64,000 bases of DNA from an uncultured Clostridia bacterium (GTDB lineage Bacteria; Bacillota; Clostridia; Peptostreptococcales; Anaerovoracaceae): assembly GCA_934278925.1 (NCBI GenBank), contig CAKQWJ010000001.1, positions 149,377-213,376 of the forward strand. Direction: 5' to 3'. The position numbers were made by a program, and so were the translations under genes. Under the pieces are notes generated by a model. The model searched no databases, was not told the origin of the DNA, and was given only the letters and a program-made list of their open reading frames with translations. This document shows, in pieces, positions 16,707 through 26,076 of this stretch; position 1 is the stretch's first letter; each line of letters starts with the position of its first letter.

Positions 16707-19634
16707 TTATTCTTTTAATTGATTTTTTCTCTTGCCGGTGCGCAGAACCACAACCAGCAGTCCCAGACCGATGATTGTCACCGCAATTCCGGCCTTCAGG
16801 CCCGGATAGCGATATCGGAGAGTAATCTCATGCTTTCCCGCCGGTACTTTGATGCCGGTAAAGCCCAGATTCGTCCGGCTGATTTTATCCACCTTCTCTC
16901 CATCCACATATGCGGTCCAGCCCGCATTGTCGATGATGGAGAAGTACATAATCCGGTCTGAATCGTTATTCACCGTTCCCCGGACGGTTTTGTCATCGAA
17001 GGAAACGTTCTTTAGGCTGTTTTCATCCAGTACAGAAGCATCTTGCTCATAGCTTTCCATCGGAATTCCGTAGACCTTGATGGCGTCATACTTGTAGAAA
17101 CCCGCCTTATCGAAATGGATGCGGATATCCCCGCTGAAGGAGTCGTAATACCCAAGGTTGATATTGTAATCGTTGATATCGTTGAGCCCGGTGTTACCGT
17201 ACTTGTAACACTCTCCGGTTTTGCTCCGGTCTCCCTTCGTGGCTGTAATGATGAAACTGGTGCCTCCGGTGTAATCGTTCCGGTACAGATACTCCTTCAG
17301 CCGATTGTATCCCTGATCCGCCACCGTCTCATCTTTCAAATGAATGTGCTGATCCCAGGTAATCGGTTCTCGGTCCAATCCCTGGAAGGAAACCACAATC
17401 TGCATGTTCTTCCATGTTTTCGGAACGTGAATGTTGAAGTAGTTGTCCTCTTCGCTGTCGTCCCCCTTCTGAACCGTCATTTCCCCCTTCTTCACGCCCT
17501 TCAGCTTCACGTTGTACGGGGATGTGACGGAACACTCCAGCGACTGCACATCCGTATGCAGTTCCGAAATCTTCGCGTGCTTCAGTCTGGAAACCTTTGT
17601 CGCTTCTTTGTCCGGCACCACCGCTGCCCGGAGCATCACCTGCTCCCGTTCAAGCGGCGCGAACTTCTTCAGCTCCGATTCCGTAATATACTGCGAATAG
17701 CCGGTTCCGATGCCCATGCAATGCTTGTTTCGGTACACCTCCACCCCATCGATGGTCTTCCAATACTCAAATCCGTACGGAACGTATCCCGGCTTCTCCG
17801 CCTCTTTGTAATTCTTGTCCCGAAGGAAATATTTTACCCCAAGCAGGTAGTCCATTCCCGGACGGTTGTCGTTGGAAAGGCTTACAATTCGTCGGTTGTA
17901 TCCCGCGTTGTTTCCCAGCATTTTGTTGAAATACAACCAATCGCTGCTGATGGAGGAAAAATACTCATAGATAGATCTTCCTCCAAACACGATATTCACA
18001 TTGGATTTCTCAAAACCGTCATCCAGCTGGTCCGTGCGATAAAAAGAAGTATCTTCCGCCTGAATGTCCGGCACCACACGCTGAACGTATTTGTCGTACA
18101 ATTTCGGCATTGCGCCCTTATCGATGTACGTTTTAATCCGCTGGGATCCGCCTTCGCCGGCGCCCGTCATCATAATCCAGGAATTAAGTCCCACGTTTAC
18201 CACCAAAATTGCGGTAATCGCAGCGGTCATTCCCCGGTACACCGTTCTTTTTCTCTGTGCTCGCTTCGGAACCCACAGTTCCCGAACGGCCAATGCCGCC
18301 AGCAGCGGGAACATCATGCACAGGGAAAGCAAGGATTCCCAGGCGATATTGTGCTTCAGCATCTTCAGGTAGAAAATGCACAGCAGTACCACCCACACGC
18401 AAAGGAAGAACCACCAGCCCAGAAGCCCCGTCATTCGCTTTCGGCTTCCCAGCACTTCATGATCCAGGCACTCCATCGCCGCCCATACCAGGAAGAAGGT
18501 CAGGACGAAATACCATCTGCCCACGGAATAGCTGAATCCGTTCAGGATTTTGCCCGTCACCGGGAACAATCCGATGACCAGGCAGAAAATCGCAAAGATT
18601 CCGGCGGTGCTCTTCTTCTTTCGTACGCTCCAAATAATCATCGGCATCAGTGCCGTCACCAGCAAGCCGGCAAAAACCGCACTGTACGCCTCATGCACCT
18701 CGTTCAGCGAAACCAGTGCCGTCGGCATGGCGATATATGTTTTTAGGGAATAGAACACTCCCTGATTCGCATCGTAATCGGAATTGATTACCGCCGATGT
18801 GGTGGTGTAAATGATGGATTCCACAAAAATTGCGGAAATCATCAGTCCAATCAGCCCGTCCCCGATAAAACTGCCAAAGCGCCCGGCAAAAGACTTCCAC
18901 GCCGGCTGCTCCGGCGGCAGGGTAGTTCGAAGCGTTCCGTTCTTTCCGTAGAAGTGAAAGTATCTCACAATAAAGTACAGGATTACGAAGATTCCGGCGA
19001 TGTACGCCCACAGCACCGTGGAGGCCAGAAACAGCACCTCCGCCACGATGAACACCAGCGGTGATTTCCCCTTCAGAATCCGTTCCGCCCCCATAATGAG
19101 AATCGGGAACAGCATCATGGAGTTGTTGAAGGTTCCCTGGGTCAGAGTAGCGATAATCGCCCATCCGGAGAAGGCGTAGGCAAAAGCGCCCAGCACGTTC
19201 TGCTCCGTGTTCAGCTTCACTTCCCGGCCGAAGATCAGGAATGCCACGCCGGCCAGATACTGCCGGAGAATCGTGACGAAATCATAGGCCAGGTCTAAAT
19301 GCTTCTGAGGAAATGCCAGCAGCAGGTATGTCAGCGGATTGGTCAGCTTTCCTTTGAAGGTATCAAAGAAGCCGGCACCCAGTCCCACGTCCCAGGACCA
19401 GCCTTCGCCCCCTTGCGCCAGAACGCGCTTTAATTTGGTATAAGAGGGATAGTGCTGCATCAATCCGTCCACGTTTCCGTTTCCCTTCAAAAGGGTTTTC
19501 TGATACACGAAGAATGCCGCAAAGACCAGAAGTACGGTTACGACAAACAGGCCGGTATACGCCAGCCACTGTCTCTTCCAGCTCCACTCTCTGCTCAGTT
19601 CCGGTTCTGCATAATGCCGGGACGTCCCTCTCAT
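16707..19634 (-). CDS. YfhO-family membrane glycosyltransferase-like protein
   Basis: A 975-aa integral membrane protein of the YfhO family (GT-C-like fold). About 12-14 membrane helices fill 25-480, a large extracytoplasmic part follows, and the last helix (about 940-962) precedes a lysine-rich tail. The N-terminal motif GEGWSWDVGLGAGFFD, with acidic/aromatic residues after the first helix, is typical. YfhO proteins are linked to transfer of sugars from polyprenyl-phosphate donors onto wall polymers outside the cell. The neighbouring GT2 enzyme could make such a donor. The ribosome site is AAGGAG. Last gene of the glycan operon, 26 nt after rfbB. Confidence 0.85.
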   Translation of the reverse strand: MRGTSRHYAEPELSREWSWKRQWLAYTGLFVVTVLLVFAAFFVYQKTLLKGNGNVDGLMQHYPSYTKLKRVLAQGGEGWSWDVGLGAGFFDTFKGKLTNPLTYLLLAFPQKHLDLAYDFVTILRQYLAGVAFLIFGREVKLNTEQNVLGAFAYAFSGWAIIATLTQGTFNNSMMLFPILIMGAERILKGKSPLVFIVAEVLFLASTVLWAYIAGIFVILYFIVRYFHFYGKNGTLRTTLPPEQPAWKSFAGRFGSFIGDGLIGLMISAIFVESIIYTTTSAVINSDYDANQGVFYSLKTYIAMPTALVSLNEVHEAYSAVFAGLLVTALMPMIIWSVRKKKSTAGIFAIFCLVIGLFPVTGKILNGFSYSVGRWYFVLTFFLVWAAMECLDHEVLGSRKRMTGLLGWWFFLCVWVVLLCIFYLKMLKHNIAWESLLSLCMMFPLLAALAVRELWVPKRAQRKRTVYRGMTAAITAILVVNVGLNSWIMMTGAGEGGSQRIKTYIDKGAMPKLYDKYVQRVVPDIQAEDTSFYRTDQLDDGFEKSNVNIVFGGRSIYEYFSSISSDWLYFNKMLGNNAGYNRRIVSLSNDNRPGMDYLLGVKYFLRDKNYKEAEKPGYVPYGFEYWKTIDGVEVYRNKHCMGIGTGYSQYITESELKKFAPLEREQVMLRAAVVPDKEATKVSRLKHAKISELHTDVQSLECSVTSPYNVKLKGVKKGEMTVQKGDDSEEDNYFNIHVPKTWKNMQIVVSFQGLDREPITWDQHIHLKDETVADQGYNRLKEYLYRNDYTGGTSFIITATKGDRSKTGECYKYGNTGLNDINDYNINLGYYDSFSGDIRIHFDKAGFYKYDAIKVYGIPMESYEQDASVLDENSLKNVSFDDKTVRGTVNNDSDRIMYFSIIDNAGWTAYVDGEKVDKISRTNLGFTGIKVPAGKHEITLRYRYPGLKAGIAVTIIGLGLLVVVLRTGKRKNQLKE

Positions 19635-19660
19635 TTCACTCTCCTTACTTCACCGAAAAT

Positions 19661-20680
19661 CTACCGATTTCCGTACATCTTCTCGTAATATTCCATATAG
19701 TCGCCGGAAATGATATTCTTCCACCAGCTCTCGTTGTTCAAATACCAGTCGATGGTCTGACGAATTCCGTCATCGAACTTGGTCTCCGGCAGCCATCCCA
19801 GTTCGCCGTGAATCTTGGACGGATCGATGGCATAACGAAGATCGTGACCCTTCCGGTCCCCCACAAAGGTAATCAGGCTTTCCGGTTTCCCCAGCTGCTT
19901 CAGAATTGTTTTTACCACATCCAGATTGGAGCGCTCGTTGTGGCCGCCGATGTTGTAGACCTCGCCCACCTTTCCGTTCTCCAGAATCATGTCGATGGCC
20001 CGGCAGTGATCTTCCACATAGAGCCAATCCCGCACGTTCTCACCGGTACCGTACACCGGCAGCGGCTTTTCAGCCAGCGCATTGGCAATCATCAGCGGAA
20101 TCAGCTTCTCCGGGAACTGGTACGGCCCGTAGTTGTTGGAACATCTGGAAATCGTCACCGGAAGTCCATAGGTTCTGTGATACGCCATGGCCAGCAGATC
20201 CGCCGATGCTTTGGAAGCGGAATACGGGCTGGAGGCCTGCAGCGGCAGGTCTTCCGTGAAGAACAAGTCCGGCCGGTCCAGCGGCAGGTCCCCGTAGACT
20301 TCATCGGTTCCCACCTGGTGGAAACGCTGAATGCCGAACTCCCTGCACGCATCCATCAGCACCTGAGTGCCCAGAATGTTGGTGCGCAGGAAAACGCCCG
20401 GATCCTCAATGGAACGGTCCACGTGGGATTCCGCCGCAAAGTTCACCACCACGTCCGGATGATGCTCTTCGAACACCTTGCGGACCCCTTCCCGATCCGT
20501 AATATCACAGCGCACAAAAGTAAAACGATCCTCCTCCATCACCGGCGCCAGGGTCTCCAGGTTTCCGGCATAGGTCAGGGAATCCAGCGCGATAATATCG
20601 TACTCCGGATGGGCCTTTCTCATATGAAAAACAAAATTACTTCCGATAAATCCGGCCGCACCGGTCACTAGAATTTTCAT
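19661..20680 (-). CDS. rfbB: dTDP-glucose 4,6-dehydratase
   Basis: Converts dTDP-glucose to dTDP-4-keto-6-deoxyglucose. The 339-aa extended SDR enzyme has the NAD-binding VTGAAGFIGSNFV at the N-terminus, the TDEVYGDL active-site segment, and the YSASKASAD catalytic Tyr-x-x-x-Lys motif. The ribosome site is AAGGAG. It is 31 nt after rfbA. Neither rfbC nor rfbD lies in the operon. Instead an aminotransferase is present, so the 4-keto product is probably aminated rather than turned into rhamnose. Confidence 0.96.
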   Translation of the reverse strand: MKILVTGAAGFIGSNFVFHMRKAHPEYDIIALDSLTYAGNLETLAPVMEEDRFTFVRCDITDREGVRKVFEEHHPDVVVNFAAESHVDRSIEDPGVFLRTNILGTQVLMDACREFGIQRFHQVGTDEVYGDLPLDRPDLFFTEDLPLQASSPYSASKASADLLAMAYHRTYGLPVTISRCSNNYGPYQFPEKLIPLMIANALAEKPLPVYGTGENVRDWLYVEDHCRAIDMILENGKVGEVYNIGGHNERSNLDVVKTILKQLGKPESLITFVGDRKGHDLRYAIDPSKIHGELGWLPETKFDDGIRQTIDWYLNNESWWKNIISGDYMEYYEKMYGNR

Positions 20681-20711
20681 CGTTCAATCTCCTTTTCTTC
20701 TTCAATCCCGA

Positions 20712-21572
20712 TTAGAGCAGGGAAAGGATGTACTGTCCATACTGGGTCATCTTCAAAGACTCACCCACCTCTCGAAGCTGGTCGTCGTCGATGAAGCCCT
20801 TTCTCCAGGCGATTTCCTCCAGGCAGGCGATGTAGAATCCCTGTCTGGCCTGAATGGTGGATACGTACTCCGATGCGTTCAGCATGCCTTCCGGCGTACC
20901 GGTATCCAGCCATGCCATGCCTCTGCCCATCAGCTCCACCTTCAGCGTGCCTCTCCGCAGGTATTCGTTGTTCACCGCCGTAATCTCAATCTCTCCGCGC
21001 GCCGACGGCTTCACGTTCTTGGCAATTTCGATGACATCGTTATCGTAGAAATACAGTCCCGGCACCGCGAAATTGGACTTCGGCTGTTTCGGCTTTTCCT
21101 CGATGGAAACCACGTTCTTTTCCGAATCGAATTCCACCACGCCGAACGCCGTCGGATCCTTTACCGGATATCCGAACACCGTCGCTCCCGTCTCATGGGA
21201 AATGGCTCTCTTGAGGATTCCGCTCAGGTCCTGACCGTAGAAGATGTTATCGCCCAGCACCAGGCATACGTTATCGTCGCCGATAAATTCTTCGCCCAGA
21301 ATAAATGCATCCGCCAGTCCTCTCGGCTGATCCTGTACCTTGTATTCGAAATGGACGCCCAGACTGCTTCCGTCGCCCAGCAGCTCTTCATAACCGTCGA
21401 TGGCCTCCGGCGAAGAAATAATCAAAATATCCCGGATGCCCGCCAGAAGCAGCACCGAAATCGGATAGTACACCAGCGGCTTATCGTAAATCGGCAGCAG
21501 CTGCTTCGATACCGCCTTTGTCATCGGATAGAGTCTCGTTCCCTTTCCCCCGGCTAAAACAATTCCCTTCAT
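20712..21572 (-). CDS. rfbA: Glucose-1-phosphate thymidylyltransferase
   Basis: Makes dTDP-glucose from glucose-1-phosphate and dTTP. The 286-aa length is standard. The N-terminal AGGKGTRLYPMTKAVSKQL nucleotide loop and LVLGDNIFYG motif are diagnostic. It starts inside the end of the flippase gene with a 4-nt ATGA overlap. Provides the substrate of RfbB and, with the aminotransferase at 22854, a dTDP-amino-sugar route. Confidence 0.97.
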   Translation of the reverse strand: MKGIVLAGGKGTRLYPMTKAVSKQLLPIYDKPLVYYPISVLLLAGIRDILIISSPEAIDGYEELLGDGSSLGVHFEYKVQDQPRGLADAFILGEEFIGDDNVCLVLGDNIFYGQDLSGILKRAISHETGATVFGYPVKDPTAFGVVEFDSEKNVVSIEEKPKQPKSNFAVPGLYFYDNDVIEIAKNVKPSARGEIEITAVNNEYLRRGTLKVELMGRGMAWLDTGTPEGMLNASEYVSTIQARQGFYIACLEEIAWRKGFIDDDQLREVGESLKMTQYGQYILSLL

Positions 21573-22846
21573 ACAATTCTCCTACTTTCTTTTCTGATTC
21601 TAATGAACAGAATCACTCCTAATATAATGGTTAATATCGTCATAATTGTGGTGTACAGCACCGTCGCACCCAGCATGCCGTAGTTTCGCACAAATACTCC
21701 CGACAGGGTAAAAGCAGCCAGCGCCGCGACCCCGTAGCTGTAGATCAGCGTCCGGTGCATCCGCACAATGGTGATGACCGTATTGAAGAATACGGAGTAG
21801 GCCAGCATTCCGCCGCCCAACATCACGATGATCAGCTCCTTCCGGTGTCCGGCCAGGTTCATTCCGAAGATCCAGCTCAGCACCGGTATTCCGATGGTGA
21901 CCGCCACCGCCAGACCCAGCACCGTGAGTCCCAGCACCAGAACCATCTGTTTCCGGATGGCTTTCTTGAACCGTACGATTTCCCCTCTCGCCCAGATTTC
22001 CGCATAGGACGTGAGAATCGGGTTAAAGATGAAATGCACCACCAGCTGTACCACGAAAGCCGGCATAAAGATAATGTTATACATGGCCTGGATTTCTTCC
22101 GTGAGATAGGCATCGATGGCGTACTTCGGTGCGTTGCTCAGATACATGTTCAGGAACAGGCTGAGAAACAGCGGAAATCCTTCCACCATCATCATCCACA
22201 TCCGCCGCATGTTAAACTCCGGACGCAGGGCACAGAAATCCGTCGCCACATTCATGGAGGTGAAACCGGCCACCACGACGGATACGATCACGCACATCAG
22301 AATGGCGCTCACCAGATTCCGAGTCACCAAATACGTTGCGGAGAAGGATACCATCTCCATCAGATACCGGAAAGAGGATGACTTCGTCGCCACATCCAGT
22401 CTTCCCATCTGCTGCATCCGTCCGTGGACCACATCCGTAAAGGCCTGAACGCACTTCAGCGCATTTACCAGAAGAATGACGACGAACTTCTGAGAGTCAT
22501 ACCCCAGACATACGGTGCCATACAGGCAATATCCCAGCGCCGCCAGCATCATCACCACACAAGTGATAATCCGAATTCCGTAGTACTCTGCGAAGGAATA
22601 CTTTTCTCGGATGTCCGAGGACTGGAACTTTCGGAATCCGTACTGTCCCACATACAGCATCAGGGCCGCCACCGCATAGGCGATGCTGAACACGCCCGCA
22701 TCGTAGACGCCCTGGCTCCGGGTCAGCACCAAAGTCATTACCGGGGATTCCCCGGCACTGAGCATGGCGTTAATCATATTCCACAGGTAACTGCTCCGCT
22801 CGATATTGTCGGCTTTCTCCAGACGATTTCGAATTTTTTTCAGCAT
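21569..22846 (-). CDS. Polysaccharide flippase (Wzx/MATE-like)
   Basis: A 425-aa membrane protein with 11-12 predicted helices and a short basic N-terminus (MLKKIRNRLEK). The topology and its place among nucleotide-sugar genes fit a lipid-linked oligosaccharide flippase of the MVF/polysaccharide transport group. It carries no motif that proves substrate or polarity. It overlaps rfbA by 4 nt and follows the aminotransferase by 7 nt. The ribosome site is AGGTGA. Confidence 0.75.
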   Translation of the reverse strand: MLKKIRNRLEKADNIERSSYLWNMINAMLSAGESPVMTLVLTRSQGVYDAGVFSIAYAVAALMLYVGQYGFRKFQSSDIREKYSFAEYYGIRIITCVVMMLAALGYCLYGTVCLGYDSQKFVVILLVNALKCVQAFTDVVHGRMQQMGRLDVATKSSSFRYLMEMVSFSATYLVTRNLVSAILMCVIVSVVVAGFTSMNVATDFCALRPEFNMRRMWMMMVEGFPLFLSLFLNMYLSNAPKYAIDAYLTEEIQAMYNIIFMPAFVVQLVVHFIFNPILTSYAEIWARGEIVRFKKAIRKQMVLVLGLTVLGLAVAVTIGIPVLSWIFGMNLAGHRKELIIVMLGGGMLAYSVFFNTVITIVRMHRTLIYSYGVAALAAFTLSGVFVRNYGMLGATVLYTTIMTILTIILGVILFIRIRKESRRIV

Positions 22847-22853
22847 ATGTCAC

Positions 22854-23984
22854 CTATTTGTGGTAAAAACCGTGAACCGCGTCGATGACTTTCTGCCGGT
22901 CGCTTTCCGACAGATTGTAGTACATCGGCAATCTCAGCAGGCGTTCACTTTCTTTTGTGGTATATCGATCCTCTCCGTGGAAGCGTCCGAACCGCAGGCC
23001 CGCCGGTGCGGAGTGAAGCGGCACGTAATGGAATACCGCTGCGATGTCCCGCTCCTTGAGATAGGAAATCAGGGCTTTCCGCTCTTCCATATCCTTTGTC
23101 TTGATGTAGAACATGTGGGCGTTGTGGGCGCATTCTTCCGGAATGTACGGAAGCTCGATGACACCCGCCTGTGCCAGATCCTGCAGGCCTTCGTTATAGT
23201 GTTCCCAGCTCCGGAGGCGGTTCTCGTTAATCTCATCTGCCATCTCCAGCTGTGCCATCAGGTACGCTGCGTTGATATCGCTTGGCAGGAAGGAAGACCC
23301 GATGTTCACCCAAGTATATTTGTCCACCTGACCCCGGAAGAACCGGCTCCGGTCCGTTCCCTTCTCCCGGATGATTTCCGCATCTTCAATCTGCTCCGGT
23401 CGGTTGATCAGAATGGCACCGCCTTCCCCCATGCTGTAGTTCTTTGTCTCGTGGAAGCTGAAGCAGCCGTAATCGCCGATGCTGCCCAGCGCCCGGCCCT
23501 TGTAGAACGCGTTCACGCCCTGAGCCGCATCCTCCACAACCACCAGGTTATGTCTCTTTGCGATATCCATGATGGTGTCCATCTCGCAGCCCACGCCGGC
23601 ATAGTGCACCGGGACGATGGCTTTGGTTTTGTCCGTGATGGCATCTTCAATCAGCTTCTCATCGATGTTCATGGTATCCGGACGGATATCCACGAAAACC
23701 AACTTTGCCCCCCGCAGCGCAAACGCATTTGCAGTGGACACAAAGGTGTAGGAAGGAAGAATCACTTCATCCCCCGGCTGAATATCGCTGAGCAGCGCCG
23801 CCATCTCCAAAGCCTGCGTGCCGGAGGTGGTCAGAAGGGCCTTTGCCGTTCCGGTATGCTCCTCAATCCAGGCGTTGCAGCGCTTGGTAAATTCCCCATC
23901 TCCGCAGATTTTATGGCTGTCGATGGCCTCCTTCATGTATTCGGTTTCTTTTCCCACATACGGTGGAACATTGAATCGTATCAT
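22854..23984 (-). CDS. rffA: dTDP-4-amino-4,6-dideoxygalactose transaminase
   Basis: A 376-aa PLP-dependent sugar aminotransferase of the DegT/DnrJ/EryC1 family. The N-terminal IRFNVPPYVGKETEY and the PLP-lysine segment FHETKNYSMGEGGA match the WecE/RffA branch, which aminates dTDP-4-keto-6-deoxyglucose at C4. With RfbA and RfbB in the same operon this gives dTDP-4-amino-4,6-dideoxygalactose (dTDP-Fuc4N). No N-acetyltransferase of the WecD type is seen beside it. The ribosome site is GGGAG. Confidence 0.88.
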   Translation of the reverse strand: MIRFNVPPYVGKETEYMKEAIDSHKICGDGEFTKRCNAWIEEHTGTAKALLTTSGTQALEMAALLSDIQPGDEVILPSYTFVSTANAFALRGAKLVFVDIRPDTMNIDEKLIEDAITDKTKAIVPVHYAGVGCEMDTIMDIAKRHNLVVVEDAAQGVNAFYKGRALGSIGDYGCFSFHETKNYSMGEGGAILINRPEQIEDAEIIREKGTDRSRFFRGQVDKYTWVNIGSSFLPSDINAAYLMAQLEMADEINENRLRSWEHYNEGLQDLAQAGVIELPYIPEECAHNAHMFYIKTKDMEERKALISYLKERDIAAVFHYVPLHSAPAGLRFGRFHGEDRYTTKESERLLRLPMYYNLSESDRQKVIDAVHGFYHK

Positions 23985-24062
23985 AGTTACTCCCTTTCAT
24001 ATTCTAGATCCCATAAAAAAAATACAAACTTCTTTCAGACTGTCCCGAACGGGCCCAGAAGG

Positions 24063-25031
24063 TTATTGCTTCCCCAGGTCTTCGAAATTCACGGACGAGT
24101 CCGAATCCTTAGTATAAATTTCTCTCACCACGAACTGCGGATTGTTGCCCATTCCCAGGAACATTCGTCCGATGTATTCCCCAATCAGTCCCAAAGAAAA
24201 CAGAATCAATCCGGAGAAGAAGAAGATGGCTGCCATCAGGGATGCCCAGCCCATCATCATGGCCGGATTCATGATTTTCCGCACAATCACCACGATAGCG
24301 CCGATTAATCCAAGCAGGGAAAAGATCATTCCCAGGCAGGTGGCCATGCGCAGGGGCACGACAGAGTATCCTACAATGTTGGACCAGAGCTTAATCAGCT
24401 TCTTAAAAGTATATCCGGACTGTCCGTAGGCTCGGTCGAAATGCTCCACCGGAATGCAGGAGATGTTGCGGGTGGTGCGGAGCACCAGTCCCTGCAGGTG
24501 GGTGTACGGCTCTTTGTACTGGATGATGTAATCCCGAACGAATTTTCTCATCACAAAGAAGCTGGATGTCTTCATTCCCTTCGGTTTCCCGATCAGGATT
24601 CGAACCGATTCGAAGTGAACCCAGCTTCCGAAGTTCCGGAAACGACTGTGTTTCTTTTCCGGATAGTATCCATAGACCACATCGTAGCCTTTTTCAATTT
24701 CCTCAAAGAGTTTCGGCAATTGGGACGGACGGGTCTGCAGATCGTCGTCCATGGAGATGATGTAATCCCCTTTGGCGTAATTCATTCCCGCAATGGATGC
24801 GTTGTGCTGACCGGAATTCTTCGCCAGCTCGATGGCCTTTACGCAGGAATATTCATTGGCCAATGCCTTCAGCTCCTGAAGGGTTGCCCCTTCGTCCGGT
24901 GAATGATCGTCCACCAGAATGAATTCGTAGGGTTTCCGATCGATTCGTTCCATTTCCTGTATGGTGCTCTCCACCACTTCTCGGATGGTGTGAGACGAGC
25001 AATAACAGGGAATGACAAATGAATAAGACAT
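24063..25031 (-). CDS. Family 2 glycosyltransferase with two C-terminal membrane helices
   Basis: A 322-aa enzyme of the GT2 DPM1/ArnC/GtrB type, which usually moves a sugar from an NDP-sugar to polyprenyl phosphate. The N-terminus has ILVDDHSPDEG and SMDDDLQTRPSQLP (metal-binding acidic residues). Two hydrophobic segments lie at about 225-250 and 260-290. First gene of the operon ending with YfhO. A GtrB-like donor maker plus a YfhO-like transferase would form a two-step glycosylation pair outside the membrane (inference). Preceded by a TTGATT/TAGAAT promoter. Confidence 0.88.
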   Translation of the reverse strand: MSYSFVIPCYCSSHTIREVVESTIQEMERIDRKPYEFILVDDHSPDEGATLQELKALANEYSCVKAIELAKNSGQHNASIAGMNYAKGDYIISMDDDLQTRPSQLPKLFEEIEKGYDVVYGYYPEKKHSRFRNFGSWVHFESVRILIGKPKGMKTSSFFVMRKFVRDYIIQYKEPYTHLQGLVLRTTRNISCIPVEHFDRAYGQSGYTFKKLIKLWSNIVGYSVVPLRMATCLGMIFSLLGLIGAIVVIVRKIMNPAMMMGWASLMAAIFFFSGLILFSLGLIGEYIGRMFLGMGNNPQFVVREIYTKDSDSSVNFEDLGKQ

Positions 25032-25064
25032 ACATGTTCCTCTTTTCGTTGTTAATACTTACAT

Positions 25065-25093
25065 ATTCTAATATTTTTATGCGGCAGAATCAA
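25065..25093 (-). promoter_or_regulatory. Promoter of the surface-glycan operon
   Basis: On the minus strand: -35 TTGATT (25088-25093), 17-nt spacer, -10 TAGAAT (25065-25070), about 34 nt upstream of the GT2 start. Confidence 0.65.
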
Positions 25094-25109
25094 GTGATTA
25101 CACCCGAAA

Positions 25110-25143
25110 GGAGGAATCCGGCGCGTTCGCATCGGATTCCTCC
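25110..25143 (-). terminator. Terminator-like hairpin after the NlpC/P60-like gene
   Basis: A perfect 11-bp stem, GGAGGAATCCG with CGGATTCCTCC and a 12-nt loop, lies 46 nt past the stop and just before the glycan promoter. The following T-run on the minus strand is only three T, so termination may be partial. Confidence 0.6.
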
Positions 25144-25188
25144 TCGTATCAGCAATTCAATATTTTCTTCACCGTACATGCGGCTGTT

Positions 25189-25926
25189 CTAGTTCTTCGG
25201 AATCTTATCATAGTTAATCCGAATCAGCACGGTGATGTTCTTGTTGGCATACTTCTTTGTTCTCGGTCCCAGGTTCTTGCTGCTCACATCCGAACCGCCG
25301 GCGGTGTACCACAGCATGTTTCCGTTGGAATCCTTTCCGGCGTAGACACAGGTGTGCGTCTTCCATCCGACGATATCCCCCGGCTCCAGTCCGGCACTTC
25401 CCGGATGGCCCAAGTTGTACTTCACGGTGAAATACTCCGAATTCTTGATGTAGGAAGCACCCTTTCCGTGAAGGGTATCGGAAATGTAGAACGTGGTTCC
25501 GTGAGGCAGAAGGTCCATTCGCTGAAGGCCCCATGAAATATACGCCGCACAATTCACGTGATGATTTCCGTTTACCGCAGATTCATATGAAGATGCCGGA
25601 TGATACCAGCTATAGGTAATCCCGTGGGCGAAAATCTGACCTTCCAAAGTCTCCAGGGTATCCAGCCATTTCTCGGTTCCCTGAGTCTTGGTCCGTTCCG
25701 CTTTTCCGGATTTGATAACCGCCTTGCTCTCATCCTCCACAGTCAGCTTTGCTTCCATGGCCGCCACATTCAAGGACGTGGAAATCTCCGCTGCCGCATC
25801 ATAATCCTCCGTCTTGCGATCCGCATTGACCGGCTTAATCAGTGCTCCGACCAATACCAAATCCAACACCAGTATGATACCAATGAAGCCTATTAACTTA
25901 TGTTTCGTTTTCAGAATTCGCTTCAT
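25189..25926 (-). CDS. Membrane-anchored NlpC/P60-like cysteine peptidase
   Basis: A 245-aa protein with an uncleaved signal anchor (11-31), a linker, and a C-terminal papain-like domain. Cys126 (HVNCAAYISWGLQ) is the likely nucleophile and His191 (WKTHTCVYAG) the base, with GLEPGDIVGW between them, the usual NlpC/P60-like order. Such enzymes cut peptidoglycan stem peptides. Length and residue spacing are slightly atypical, so the family is assigned by pattern only. A strong ribosome site, GGGGAGG, precedes the start. Confidence 0.75.
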   Translation of the reverse strand: MKRILKTKHKLIGFIGIILVLDLVLVGALIKPVNADRKTEDYDAAAEISTSLNVAAMEAKLTVEDESKAVIKSGKAERTKTQGTEKWLDTLETLEGQIFAHGITYSWYHPASSYESAVNGNHHVNCAAYISWGLQRMDLLPHGTTFYISDTLHGKGASYIKNSEYFTVKYNLGHPGSAGLEPGDIVGWKTHTCVYAGKDSNGNMLWYTAGGSDVSSKNLGPRTKKYANKNITVLIRINYDKIPKN

Positions 25927-26076
25927 GAATCCTCCCCGGTATTCGTTATCTTCTGCGTTTAAATATATCGCTTAAGTATACCACATTTGGAACAATTTGT
26001 GTATCGGAGAATCGTGTCGAATTCTTGTTTTTTTGTTTTTTGACCGTTGCCTATTTGGTCTTCATCTTCTTTATTA

